Shown in pieces: positions 34,894 through 46,600 of a stretch of 64,000 nt of DNA (positions within the stretch are counted from its first letter, which is position 1; each line of letters opens with the position of its first letter). The stretch lies in the NCBI GenBank assembly GCA_038049695.1, contig CP142457.1, forward strand, positions 56,974,501 to 57,038,500, given 5' to 3'. The DNA is from Cinnamomum chago. Taxonomy: Eukaryota; Streptophyta; Magnoliopsida; Laurales; Lauraceae. A model generated the notes under the pieces. It was not told the DNA's origin. It worked only from the letters and a program-made list of their open reading frames with translations, and did not search any database. Position numbers and translations under genes: made by a program.

Positions 34894-37800
34894 TTAAGAT
34901 GGCACTGCCCTTCTCTTCAGTAAAGTCTCAAGCTTAGGAAGAAGCTCAGAGACCACTGTCTGCATAGGCACCCGGCTAAGCCGATCACAGCATCCATTTA
35001 TGACTGTTTTTGAAAGCAGTGAGATTTCTGTTGCATCTACATTTTCAATCAAGTCATTCCACAGTTCATCATCCTCATTCAGGTTTGAAACCCTCAACAG
35101 CTCTAAAACTTTGCTCGAGGTGGCAACATTTCGACCAGCTCCACAGCCCATGGCGGTTGCGGCACCAACTGCATTAGTGAGTGCTAGTGTACCAACGGGA
35201 GAAATACCATGTAGAAAGCTGACTACGACAGCAGCAGTACAACTATCCCCACACCCTACAGTGTCAACTACATCGACCTGACAAGATAATGCAAAGTAGA
35301 AATTAAAGATTCTGCGTGAAAGTAAGCAATCTAATCTTTGTTGCATCTAAGGAGATTTTGAAAGGGAGAAACATGCCTCAACTCGGTCAGTATCAGGTGT
35401 CTCAGAAAAACATACATATTAAGTGGAGAAAAAAAGAGGCCGATAGGTACTTAAATCCAGAGGACAACAGGCCATGTCTGTTGTTCGGTTAAAGACATCA
35501 TGAAGTGCATGTGGGTACATCAGTTTTGAGTCTCCACACCCATTAGCCCGGCCTGTGGGCTTCTTTAGCTGGCCTTGCTTGTGGGTTTTTTGGTGTTAGG
35601 GCCTGACTTGTCAGTCACCTTGGGATAGCTCTTTTCTGGTTGTTCTTGTTTTGGGAGTGCAAGTGGAGAGGAGCTGACCCTAATTCTTCTGTTCATTATA
35701 CTTTCCGTTTGAAAATATACACACTTATCTTTCCAAAATAATAATAATAATAATATAAAAAAAAATCAAAAGGACCAACAGCAGTCATTCACAATTGTAG
35801 TGATGGAGTACATCATCTCATTCGTTGCTGAAGCAGGGTGCATCTCACTTTTCAGGCAGGAGCAGGGCTCCTTGCTAGTGGAAGGCCATATTTCTTGAGG
35901 GCTGTGGCTCTGAGGGTTCTTGACCTTTTTCCCCAATTTGAAGGGGAAATCAACATGATAAAGGCCCAATGATAAATGTATCCAGTGCAATATACTAACT
36001 GATTGGCCAGGTAAGATGGATCCACACCTGGAGCACATGGGGTGCATCTCATGTTCAAATCAAACGATTTTTTTTCCCTATCTGACAATATAAGCCATAT
36101 GATCAATGACCCTCAAATGGATGGCAGAAAAAGAAAGTTGACAATAGTCAGCATTGAATGTGAAATGATCTATCAATTAACAGGTTGCATCACCAAACCA
36201 ATACACTTCATGACCAGCACCCAGTGGTCCCCCCAAGTGGGTCCACTGAATGACGAGTCAAGACAAGGACCATCACGCCATGTGTCCAAGAGTAGTCCTC
36301 TTTATACATTATCAAACTTCTGCACTTATGTCAGATTTCCAAAGAATTACATAGAATTCTCAAGCTCTGTACCCACTACACAGAAAAGTGAGATTTCCCA
36401 AGCTCCATCAGTAAAACTGTTCTCCCATTGTCACAAAAGTTTATAAGATTTTCCAGAAGATGATACCTTAAATGCAGGCGCACAAGTGATAGTTGATGCT
36501 GTTATTAAAATGGAACCATGCGCGCCCATTTTAATTATGACCCATTTAACACACATTCCGTTCCTGATCAAGTCTTGTCCTGCCAGAATTGGGTTTGTCT
36601 TGCCAGTTAATGCCTCCGCCTAACATGCCAATTGAATCATGATGTTGCATTAGAACAAAAGTAATCTAGAACAAGAAAAACAACATCAATGTAAGTCTGA
36701 GAAAAATCAGATACAGATAATGACCTACTAGAAACTGATATTGAGAGAACCATTGATACATTTCTTTTGTAGGATTTACTTTTAAATATGCTACGCTAGT
36801 CAATGATGCGAACTGACTATAATATAAAATGAAATGGTTCCGGCATCCTGAGGTATCATAGAGATTCACCCTGATATCTTGGCTAAAAAATTAGTAAAGA
36901 TAGAGAGATTGAGGAAGACATCAAACATAGTATAGAGCGAGATGGTTGAAGTGGAGGCTTGGTTCTAGATTGCTTTATGATCTATGGAGTAGAACATTGA
37001 CCAATCAAGAAAAGCAACACATGCACAAAATCAATGTAGCGAAGATGAAAATATTGTGATGGATTTGTTGTAAAATTAGGAAAGATAGAATTAGAAATAA
37101 GTGCGTCTAGGAGCATTTAGGGGAAGTATCAATAGGTGATAAATTCAGAGAGACTCATTTGAGATGGTTTGGACATGTCCAACGCAGGCAGCAATGATGC
37201 TATTGAGGAAAGGTATTTCCATGCAGGTTGATGGCCTACCAAGAAAATGAGGTAGGCTGATGAGAACATGGATGGAAGTAGTAAGGATAGACTTGAAGAA
37301 GTGCAATCTATTAGAGGATTTTGGCTAAGGATAGATCGAAATGGAAAAACAAAATTTATGTAGCCGATCCCAACATAGTTGGGACAAGGCTTTGGTGGTG
37401 GTGATGATGTTTCTAGTGTCCCGCACCTATAATGTGCTTTTCTTCTAGAGATTGATGGTGATTAAAAAAAAAAAAAAGATTTCCAGCATTACAAGACCAA
37501 CAAACATTGAGCTTCTACCAATCCGTTGGATACACTACTATCTACCCAGGGTACATCAACATTTTCCCATCTCAAGAAAAGAGCAAATTCTCTTTGTAAA
37601 GTGGAAAGATTTAATCTCTCGTTATTTCATTTTTCAACCTCCAAAGTGCCTTTGTAATGCAAAAGGATCCCTCAAAATTGTACTTAATCTTCTTCTGCCT
37701 TAGTATACCCCCTAACTTCACACCTTTAAGGGAGGATGACTTCCAACCATCCAAGGATAAAGAAGAAACCACCCAAGAGAGATTCAATTCTTTTACAGCT

Positions 37801-40800
37801 AGTAGTCAGCTAACTATACTTATTTCCTAATAAAAACATTATTAGAACTCCTAAAGTACTTCTGGTTTTGGTCTCTTCTCACACTTTGACCCAGGGCCTA
37901 TATAGTAGGACCATGACTTGTAACAACTTGGGTTCTACATATTCATCATTTATGCCACATTGGACCTAACTGGTGGGGAAATCATAAAAAATAACAAGCA
38001 ACTAAACAGACTATACACTCTTAAGTAAATAAAAGTTGAATAATGTGAAACAAAATTAGGCCCATGTGTGGAAATGGGCCCCCTGTTGGTACTCTCAAGT
38101 ATCCAGATGCATTACTCTGCTACACCTGTCCATGAGATGGTATTTTTGGAATACCTTCTACTATTAACCCTCATTTCAAATGACTTGATAGTTTCACATC
38201 ACACCCCATTCAGACTTGTAAAAGGCCATGAAAAATGTCTCATTCGTTTATAAGAGAGAAACTGTTAACTACCCAGTGCCCAGGGTAAATGAAAATAGAA
38301 AGCTCTCCGTAAGAGAACAATTTAACTTCTCAACCTTGTCAATCCAGCCCATTGATTGTATCTTTAAATTAGCTATAATTTAGGAGCTTGTATCATTAAG
38401 GTAGCTATAATTTAGGAACTTGTATCATTAAGGTAACTATAATTTAGGAACTTGAATTGTATTAGGAGACTAATAATAGGGTAATCAACCCCTATATAAT
38501 GAGAAGGACACAACCCTTAAGGGGTACGTGTTTTTCCTCCAATAATCTTATTTTCTCCATGCATGCATAACTGACAACCCTCTCCTGTAACAACGTCCAT
38601 GGTGCCTTTGCAGCATTTTTCGCCCATTAGATGGAATTTTGGGATCCCCTTCCACTATTAATCCATGCTCCAAATGTCTTGATAGCTTCAGAATCACACC
38701 CCATCCAAGTGAAGAAAGCCATCAACACATCTGCCTTTCAATTGTTAATGCTCCTCAAACACAATTGATAACTGATGTTAGGCTGAGCATCAATTTCGGA
38801 AGTTGATGTCAGATGACAATACAGTTATCACATAAGATTAATTCTCGACAAATAGATTCCTTTGCTAATCTTGATGATCTTGGTTAAGGATGTATGATCT
38901 CTCCTAATGTTAACAAAATCAGATTTATGGATTTCCTCTGAAACTTACATGATAACAGAGCCATGCAAAAGCACATTGGCTGCGAAGTGCAAACTGATCA
39001 ACACCCATCACCCACTCTTGCCCCCTCCCTCCTCTTCATGCCTATCAGAATCTCTCACTCTCTCCATCCGAGTTGGTTCTACTGTAGTGCATATGCACCT
39101 ATAGATCTGCAGTTGCAGAAATGCTCCATCTGAATTGTTATGGTCGATCAGATCTTGCCCTGTGCAAATTGCTGCCTTTCATCTGAATCTTCCTTTGTCT
39201 CATGCTAGCCTATAAACAGTCTCTAAATCTCTGAAACCTTCATCAGTCCTATCTGGCTGCCTCTCCTCTCTTTGAACTGATATTTCAAGTTGTATCCAAA
39301 CTGCAATTAATTATTCACCTCTGGCTGCACCAGCAGCTCCCCTGCTCTATGCAAAAAGATATTAGGAGTGTTTCTTCCCTAGAGTGTTTGTCCCCTTTCA
39401 GATCTCCATCATTAGACTGCAGCTTGATCCACAAACCAGCTCACACCCGCTATCCCACTATCAGACCCTGCAGAACCCGCCTCTGCCTGGGTAATCGCCT
39501 CTGCTTCTACAGCATGTTGTCCCACTACCACTAAAGTCCCGATGTTGCCCCAGAAGATCCTAGATCATACTCATCCATCCACCTCCTTGCTTAGCCTTCA
39601 TATCCTGCCATCATCTTTAATGCTGCATCTCCATCTTCACTTGTCACGGTTTATAGAACTTAGATTAGTATCAATATTGGGCGAGGGCTAATTCAGCAGG
39701 TGGTAGTGAGTGCGAGGGATTTGGATTGGTCATATGAGGTCACAGGTGGGACCCACAGTCCTGGTCATTCCATGAACGTCTCTACCAACTGATGCATGCA
39801 TGTGTAAATGCATGCACTGTGTCAAATTTTAACATTCTCTTTACAAAACTAATTAGAATCTTTACAAACCAAACTGGGATAGACTTCATTAAGCCATAAA
39901 TGGATCATATTTCTTGACATCATTTCCATTGTTTTAGAAACGTCCTTCATTAAGCCATAAATGTATCATATTTCTTGACATCATTTCCATCGTTTTAGAA
40001 ACGTCCTTCATTAAGCCATAAATGTATCATATTTCTTGACATCATTTCCAGCTTTTAAGAGAAGTCAGCAATTCCGTTCATGTCGATGTTCTGTTTCGGC
40101 TATGGAATGGAACATTTTGGCATTCCATCAAATTCAAATGTTCCATTTCAGAAATGATACCACAGAGAAACCAAAAAATTAAAAATCTTAAAAATTCGTA
40201 GAATTAGGGGGGCCAAATGACCTTATACCCTAAGTTCTAGAAGAGTGCATTTGAAAAAAGAAAAAACACCCGCACACACACAGAGGAACAAAATATTAGA
40301 GAGACAGAAGGTGATTTGTACAAGGAATTTTAGCCAAAACAAGACAAAATTGGCAACTACGCTTTTTAGACAATTAATGAAGACAAAAGGAGAACAGCCA
40401 ATAGCACAGTTGTCCCAACCATGAGTTAGAAGGTTTGTCGTGCATAAAAGAGTAAAGGACATAAAAGGAACAAGAAAACCGGTACACATGCACATGCAAA
40501 CCCCTGCATGCATGCATGGAACCCGCACATCCCACCACACACATGCATGTGTCTGAAGTCCACACGCCCATGAGCCGACCCACCCACTTCCCTGTATAGA
40601 AACCCATAAATCCGCACAAGCGTTCTCACACACACGAGACATTTTCTTTGAAAAGGATTCACACACTCTAATTTCTAGAATTTTTTTTCCTAGCGCATCG
40701 AAACAAAACCATATTAAAAACTCTCAAACCGTGACTCGGAAAAGAAATAAAATTTCATGAGAAGGGTCTAGGCTACTCAAGATGTGTGTTAGATAAAAGG

Positions 40801-43649
40801 GATACCTAAACACTCATATGTACTAGGAGTATAAGTATTTTGAGATGTTCTGAAGGATACAGACAAAAATGAATAGCTTTAAAAAAAAGAAGAAGAAGAA
40901 GCAAAGATAAAAGTACAAAGTCCCACACTGCAACTATGAATACAGTATATTACTAGCCTTAAGAACTAAAGGTGATTTAAGATTCTTTCCTCCATTTTTG
41001 TAAAGATTTCAAATATTTAAGGATCTCCAAATGAGAACTGTAAGAAACCATATACCAACCCAAAAGCTTAAGCTAATAGGTGGAAGGCCAATACAGGTAT
41101 ATTAAGATATATCAAGCCTATTACTTAGGCGATGTGGGATGTGGGACTTCCCAACACTCCCCCTCACGTGCAGGCCCAACAGATTTCATGGACGGGCCTG
41201 TCACGTGGGCTACACAAGAACATCGGGATCGAAACCCGCTCTGATACCATGTAAGAAACCATATACCAACCCAAAAGCTTAAGCTAATAGGTGGAAGGCC
41301 AATACAGGTATATTAAGATATGTCAAGCCTATTACTTAGGCGATATGGGATGTGGGACTTCCCAACAAGAACAAGTGTCATTAAAGAATCGAATAGAATA
41401 TAGGTTCAATGAGTTAAGCCTGAAAGGTTGGAGATCAAACCTCATCTGCAGTTAAAAGGAGGACGTCACTCATCTTCAATAACAGTGTAATTGCCTTTTG
41501 CTGTTCGGGTGTACCATGGATAAGATACTTTCCTCGTGGACCAGGATCAAAAAATATTGCTGTTCCAACATCTATGGCATACTCCAGTGTAGCTGTGATT
41601 AGACCGGGAAAAAGCTCATCGAAGACATAACCATTGAAAAACAGAATCTTTGATTGTTTGATGGCCATCTTTACTTCACCAGTGAGTTTGCTCATCCAAC
41701 TGAATGCAGGCTCCTTACTGAAATCAGCTCGACTATTAGGAAAAAATAGGTACAGTCAGATACAGGATTTAAGAGATGAGACCTAAAAGAAATGTCATTA
41801 TCCATGCGCGTAGAAGTAATATAACAGGTGTTTCATAATCCCAAAAACATTCACCTGCAAAATCCATGCCTTTGCAATGAGTCCACCAAAACCCAGCATA
41901 GAAGTGTTTCATAAGAGGAACTTTTAGCCACTTCAGTATCTTCATCCATTCTAACCATAACAATTCTTTCTTCTTGAAGCACATTCAGAAGGAAATGCCC
42001 ATAGATTTCACTACCCACGTGACCCAGGGTGACACAATGAAGCCCCAGTCTTGCAGCAGCAATAGCCAAGTTGCAGTTACCACCAGCTTCCCAATATTTC
42101 TACAAGTGACATTATAAAATTATCATAAAGCATTTTATGCACCTCCACATAACAGTGGCAGACAACATATATTGATTTAGCAAAACAGAGTATTGCAGCT
42201 TGATTCGTATGTCCAGTAAAATGATGCAGCCCAAATTATAACATTTAGTGGTGTGGGCTGATCACACCCCAAATATAGGTCTTACATGAAGACCATCATC
42301 GCTCACATGGACCATTCCCCAATGGTCAACGAAATATCCCTTGGATTAGTTAGTTTACTCTCTATTTTGTATTAAAGTCATGTTAATAGTCTTTAGGAGA
42401 TATTTAACAGTGTCAAATAATATTAAATAAGGTGCTTTTTGATGGGTTATTCAGTTACCTATCCAACGACCACAACTTATTGCTCCAATTAACACAAGAT
42501 TGGTCCCACATAAATCTCCACATTACACACATTTAGTATAAACTCCAAACAGGTCCTGAAAAGCTATTACTTGGGGCAGTTTCTTGGATGATCATTCAGA
42601 CCCCTCAGCGCATCACCTTCATCATCACTAAAAACAAACAAACAGTTCTAGAAACAGTATGCTGGTAATGAAACTCCTGATTCCCGCAGCAATAAAATAA
42701 CATAAAAAAAAAATTGAGCAGAAGGAGTGAACCCATAACCATAACCATCCACTATGCAACAACAAAACTCAAAAGCCATTTCAACCAGATTAGTCCATTG
42801 GGTTATTTCAGGGGCATTTTGGTAATTGTATCATCCATTCTTATGGGTTAAGAAAGATAACTTGTAAATCCCAAACTTCGAAGAGTGTAAAAGTGTACAC
42901 ACCAACATGAAGAAAAAAAATTTCTCTCTCTCCGCAAAAGTAGGTAATTGATCCTAACCAAGTAAATCGCTTGTGTGATTGATTTCTATGGTTTCATTGT
43001 TGATTGTAATAGCTTCAGCACACAAGGAGCAACATATCTAAATAAAGATTATTAACATTATCCTTCCTAATCTAAGTTCAATCACTCTCTCAATCAGCAA
43101 ACTAAATAAATAGCATTTACTCATATGAATTAGTTCAAGGGGAAAGAAACCCAAACAACATTCCCCCCAAACATGAATTCCACCATCCATCTGTAAAACC
43201 CAACAACCCCAATATGAGAAAAGAGAAAAGAGAAAAAAGCAGCAGCAGCAGCAGCAGTAAAAACTAAGCTAAACCTTATCGGGGCGAGAATCCGAAAGCC
43301 GCTCCATGTACGCCTTCCTCTCATCCAAGGACGCCGGAGGGAGCTCCGGCACGTTCAGCACCACATCTACGCAGAGGTTCCCAAGGGTCGCAACGTCGAC
43401 GACCTTGACCTGACTCCTCTCCCTCTCCTCCTCCTCTCTTCCTCCTCGAGTAAAAACAGCCGGGTGGTTATTCGAGACACAAACCGCAATCCCCTTGCAG
43501 CTTTTAATGGAAGACGATAATGGCGGGTGAAAAGCATCGAGCTCTGGTTTGCTGTGATGGTTGAAGACGCCATTGATTTCATATGGAAAAGAGGATCTAT
43601 TGTTGCAGAAGTAGATTGAAGGTTTTGGGATTTGGAAGAGACGATACAT
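34894..43649 (-). CDS. pfkB-family carbohydrate kinase-like protein, plastid type
   Basis: Five minus-strand exons join in frame to 482 aa: 43275-43649, 41855-42099, 41441-41732, 36467-36619 and 34894-35277. All junctions are GT-AG. The N-terminus (MYRLFQIPKPSIYF...) is basic and hydroxyl-rich, consistent with an organelle transit peptide of about 80 residues. pfkB/ribokinase motifs follow: DVATLGNLCVDVVLNVPELP, GGNCNLAIAAARLGLH, FFDPGPRGKYL, and the C-terminal anion-hole/catalytic signature DTVGCGDSCTAA at 360-371 with the presumed catalytic Asp366. The usual GAGD is GCGD here. The family phosphorylates sugars or nucleosides with ATP, though several plastid pfkB proteins act in plastid gene expression rather than catalysis. 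It resembles Arabidopsis At1g06730, whose substrate I do not know. The 4.8-kb intron 3 carries a TRIM and an RTE relic. Confidence 0.9.
36930..37412 (+). mobile_element. RTE-clade LINE 3' fragment (decayed)
   Basis: Broken plus-strand frames read WPIKKQHMHK, RKDRIRNKCV, EHLGEVSIGDKF and THLRWFGHVQRR, the C-terminal wording of plant RTE (BovB-like) reverse transcriptase proteins. The end reads gccgatcccaacatagttgg followed by a tggtggtggtgatgatg tail, the typical RTE 3' terminus. It is 5'-truncated and carries stops and frame changes. It sits antisense in the large pfkB intron. Confidence 0.75.
38129..38735. repeat. Diverged direct repeat flanking an LTR-like relic
   Basis: A segment at about 38129-38245 (ggaataccttctactattaa ... 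gatagtttcacatcacaccc) recurs diverged at about 38628-38735 (ccttccactattaatccatg ... gatagcttcagaatcacacc). Between them lies the LTR-like stretch of 38360-38590. Confidence 0.55.
38360..38590 (+). mobile_element. Probable solo LTR or LTR fragment (fossil), with internal 32-bp repeats
   Basis: The layout ctataatttaggaacttg, then tagggtaatcaacccctata, a TATA-like ctatataatgagaaggacac and cctccaataatcttatttt resembles plant copia LTRs. A 32-bp unit (agctataatttaggagcttg plus tatcattaaggt) occurs about three times at 38373-38456. No partner LTR, primer-binding site or target duplication was identified. Treated as a broken remnant with approximate ends. Confidence 0.45.
39887..40050. repeat. Tandem repeat, 61-bp unit, about 2.7 copies
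   Basis: The unit cttcattaagccataaatgg ... tttccattgttttagaaacgtc repeats near 39887, 39947 and 40008, with only a few differences between copies. It lies in the pfkB intron. Confidence 0.88.
41039..41367 (-). mobile_element. Young TRIM retrotransposon in a pfkB intron
   Basis: Two 118-bp direct repeats at 41039-41156 and 41250-41367 read, on the minus strand, from TGTTGGGAAGTCCCACATC to TTTCTTACA. On that strand the first repeat is followed by TGGTATCAGAGC, matching the initiator tRNA-Met primer-binding site, and the interior ends in a purine tract AGGGGGAG before the second repeat. A perfect 5-bp target duplication AGAAC flanks the element (41034-41038 and 41368-41372). The repeats differ at 2 of 118 positions, so insertion is recent on a transposon time scale. 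No coding capacity, as usual for TRIMs. The element lies about 70 bp inside the intron from the exon-3 donor and in the same orientation as the gene. Confidence 0.93.
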
Positions 43650-43652
43650 CGC

Positions 43653-43675
43653 GTGAGAGAGAGAGAGAGAGAGAA
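43653..43675. repeat. GA/CT microsatellite in pfkB leader
   Basis: A short GA run lies immediately upstream of the pfkB start codon at 43649, reading as CT in the transcript. CT-rich leaders just before the start codon are common in plants. Confidence 0.85.
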
Positions 43676-46600
43676 AGGTATAGTCTAATCTGCTGCAAAA
43701 ATCAAAGGTATGGCAAAGAAAGAGACGAGGAGTTGAAATAACACCAGGTTTTTTTTTTTTAGTGGTGCCGTTGTTGGTACGTAGAACGTAAATTTGATGA
43801 CTAAAAATGTGCCCACATCCTCAGTGCAGCTATTACAAGTACCAACACATCACGGGCCCATGTAAAGATAATATTTTTGACGGTTTAAGATAAATGCCAT
43901 CTCCTCCTTTTTCGTATGAATTTTATATTTTCAAACACGTGTTTAATTTTACTATGGGACTCACTTTTTTTAAATAAGAGGAGATGAGATTCACCATGAA
44001 AAGTCCATACTACCTCTATATGAGCCCCACGACGGAGATTCCAGCATGTTACATGATTCCCATATAATAGTTGCATTAGGGATCCGGACTCCTTAATTTT
44101 TGTGTTTCCGGTGGGTGATCATTTCTCTTAGAATGAGTTCAACATTTTAGGCTTTTTCTGTAAAGGTTTTCATGGAATCTATAGTTGGCTAATACACTCA
44201 AAATTAAAGTTGGGCGCACACCACCGTACTTTCACACACATGGCCAACTGAATTCTTAAGCCACAAGTTAAAAGAATTGACTTGTTTCGGCACCTTAATT
44301 TCACACACATGTCCAAGAATATTTCATTGTTTCGTTGCGGAAATCTAACTTGTCCCATCATTTTGAAACTGACTGTTGTGGAATTTATCTTTTTTAATAA
44401 TGGTCCTGAGGACACTTTAAATATCTTTAGAGCATATTAAGAAACAAGAGTGAATTCAATGAAATGCAGCAATTTAGGAATGTCGTAGACATCTTCAGGT
44501 GTAGATGACACATTTGTAGAATTCCCAATCTTTGCTGGGTGCAGTAATGGAGAGAGGAGGGACTGACCAACCGAGCGCATCTCTCTTTGGAAAAAGTTAC
44601 ATATCAAATATAATAACTTTACCTTGTCGATTGGAGTATCGTTGCACAACTTGCCCCTAAAAGGAATCTCTTTTGGAAGTCATTAACAATCGAGGTTTGG
44701 CTTATTTAATAGCTATAATGCAGTTACTGTAATAGGCCTAAAGCATCTTGATTGCTTACTGTAGTTTCTTAATGGCATGTTTGTGCAAACTCATTTTCCG
44801 CGGAAATAAAACATCATTTCCTATTTTGGTTGCATGTTGTTGTTTAGTGCAACTTAAGTTGCCATGACAAATTGCTAAAAAAGAATAATAAATTTTTAGG
44901 TTTTGCATAGAAATAAGGGTCCAACCCCTCCCCATAGAAAGTGCATTTCCACGTAAAATGGATGCGGATTTCCTCTCATGCAGATATACACAAACATGAA
45001 TCCATAATAGGTGGTGAAACATGGAGAAAACCACGGATGAGATATTCTTTTGCAAAGAATCACTGTTTTTCTCTAGCAGGCATTCTCCACTTGCTTGAAT
45101 TTTAAAGGAGAAAATTATTTTTATAAATACAAATTAATAATAAAGCAACTAAGTAATACTTTTCACTGGTAAAAATTGATGTTTTTTCCACCTCCTCATG
45201 AAGAATGTCTTTTCTCTTAATTTCTACCAAAGTCAGTTAGGAGGACACATTCACCTTTCCCTGTAAATAGATACAAACAGAGGAAAATATGTATTTTAAT
45301 GTCATTTCTCTACATTCAAACAACCCAAGTTTTTTAATTGTGATGGAACTGTCCACTTTTATTGTTTCAATAAGGTTTCACCCTTGTCATCTCATACTTG
45401 ACAGCTGCTTTAACAATACAACTAATGTAGTTTTCTAAGTGTAACAAAATATAATACAAGTGTTCGTAGGTTTCATAACCGTCAAGAAAGATCATGTTTC
45501 ATGTCAATGACCTATTCCAAAATGTCGCATGCTCAAAATCCTACACCAATAGTTGACAACCTCCAACTTTAGTTAAAATAAAAGCCAGGAAAAATGACAG
45601 ATGAGATGCCATATAATTGATACTTTATAGTCTTGAGATATCATTAGGGATTGATGCCTGATCCTTATGTTAAAAGCACCACCCTTGGACCAGTGGAATC
45701 GGGATCTTCTTCGTACGGTGATCATGAGTGAACTATTCATGATCCGCCAAGTCACTGCGGGTTGCCCTTACTCAGATGCATGACGGGCTGCCCGTGTGTA
45801 GGGTTGTAAACGGGTCGTTTCTGGTTCGGATCCATGGTAGCCCCGGAACTATCAAGGAGAAGGTGGAATCAGGTTCGGACCCGGAATCGTTTCAGAACCT
45901 ATTTCTTGGCTTCGGAATCGGAACCGGAACCATATATGGGGTGAGTTTGGATCCAAATTCAGGTCTAGGTAGATAATTATATTTTAAAAAATATGATTTT
46001 TAAGAGTGATTTTTTTAAAATTGAGGTAATATGTTGGGTCTCAGGTCTACGGATCTGCACCGGTGGAACCGGACCCGGACCTATTTACTTATCGGGGTCT
46101 TAGGACCCAGACTCGATTTTTAACGGATCGAAACCTTCGGAGGATCGGGAACCCATTTAATTTACATCCATACTAGTGTGCATGGAGGGTTTGTACCTAT
46201 TTGACATGGTTTTAATATTTGTTTGGTTCAACTCATTTATATTACATCGCTTTGTATAAAGGCATTTGGCTCAAATTTCAATTCGTTTGGAATTTTACAT
46301 ATTTTTGCTTTGATCATATGAAAAAAAGATTGTAAATTGTACACATGATCAACACACCGGCTAAATTAGATAGGTAGATGCCATGTACGGCAGGGAAGAT
46401 AGCACTGGCTCAAACCACTAATTTTTGCTACTAAACTAGGTCATACATAAATCTTCTAGGTCAAAGTTATTGACTAGTCTTACATGTGAACCACTAAAAG
46501 TAGCAGAAATATACACAAAGCGAATCTGAATCATTTTCCCCATGCCAGTGGAGAAAGAAAAATGAATAAAGCCACTTTACTTGAGCACATGTGCACTGGA

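Noticed and set aside
35455-35760. Possible LINE 3' end with an AAT-rich tail
   Set aside because: A T/G-rich body and an AATAATAAT tail are suggestive, but there is no recognisable protein wording or target duplication.
38360-40050. CRISPR-like array
   Set aside because: The direct repeats here (32-bp and 61-bp) are contiguous tandem units without unique spacers, in a plant intron.
40223-40666. 147-aa Cys-rich minus-strand open frame
   Set aside because: It is produced by CA/GT-rich and catgcatg-type low-complexity DNA in the pfkB intron, with three overlapping frames and no family resemblance.
44774-44998. Inverted catgtttgtg / cacaaacatg pair as a MITE
   Set aside because: The arms match over only about 10 bases, and no target duplication or second copy with the same ends could be confirmed.
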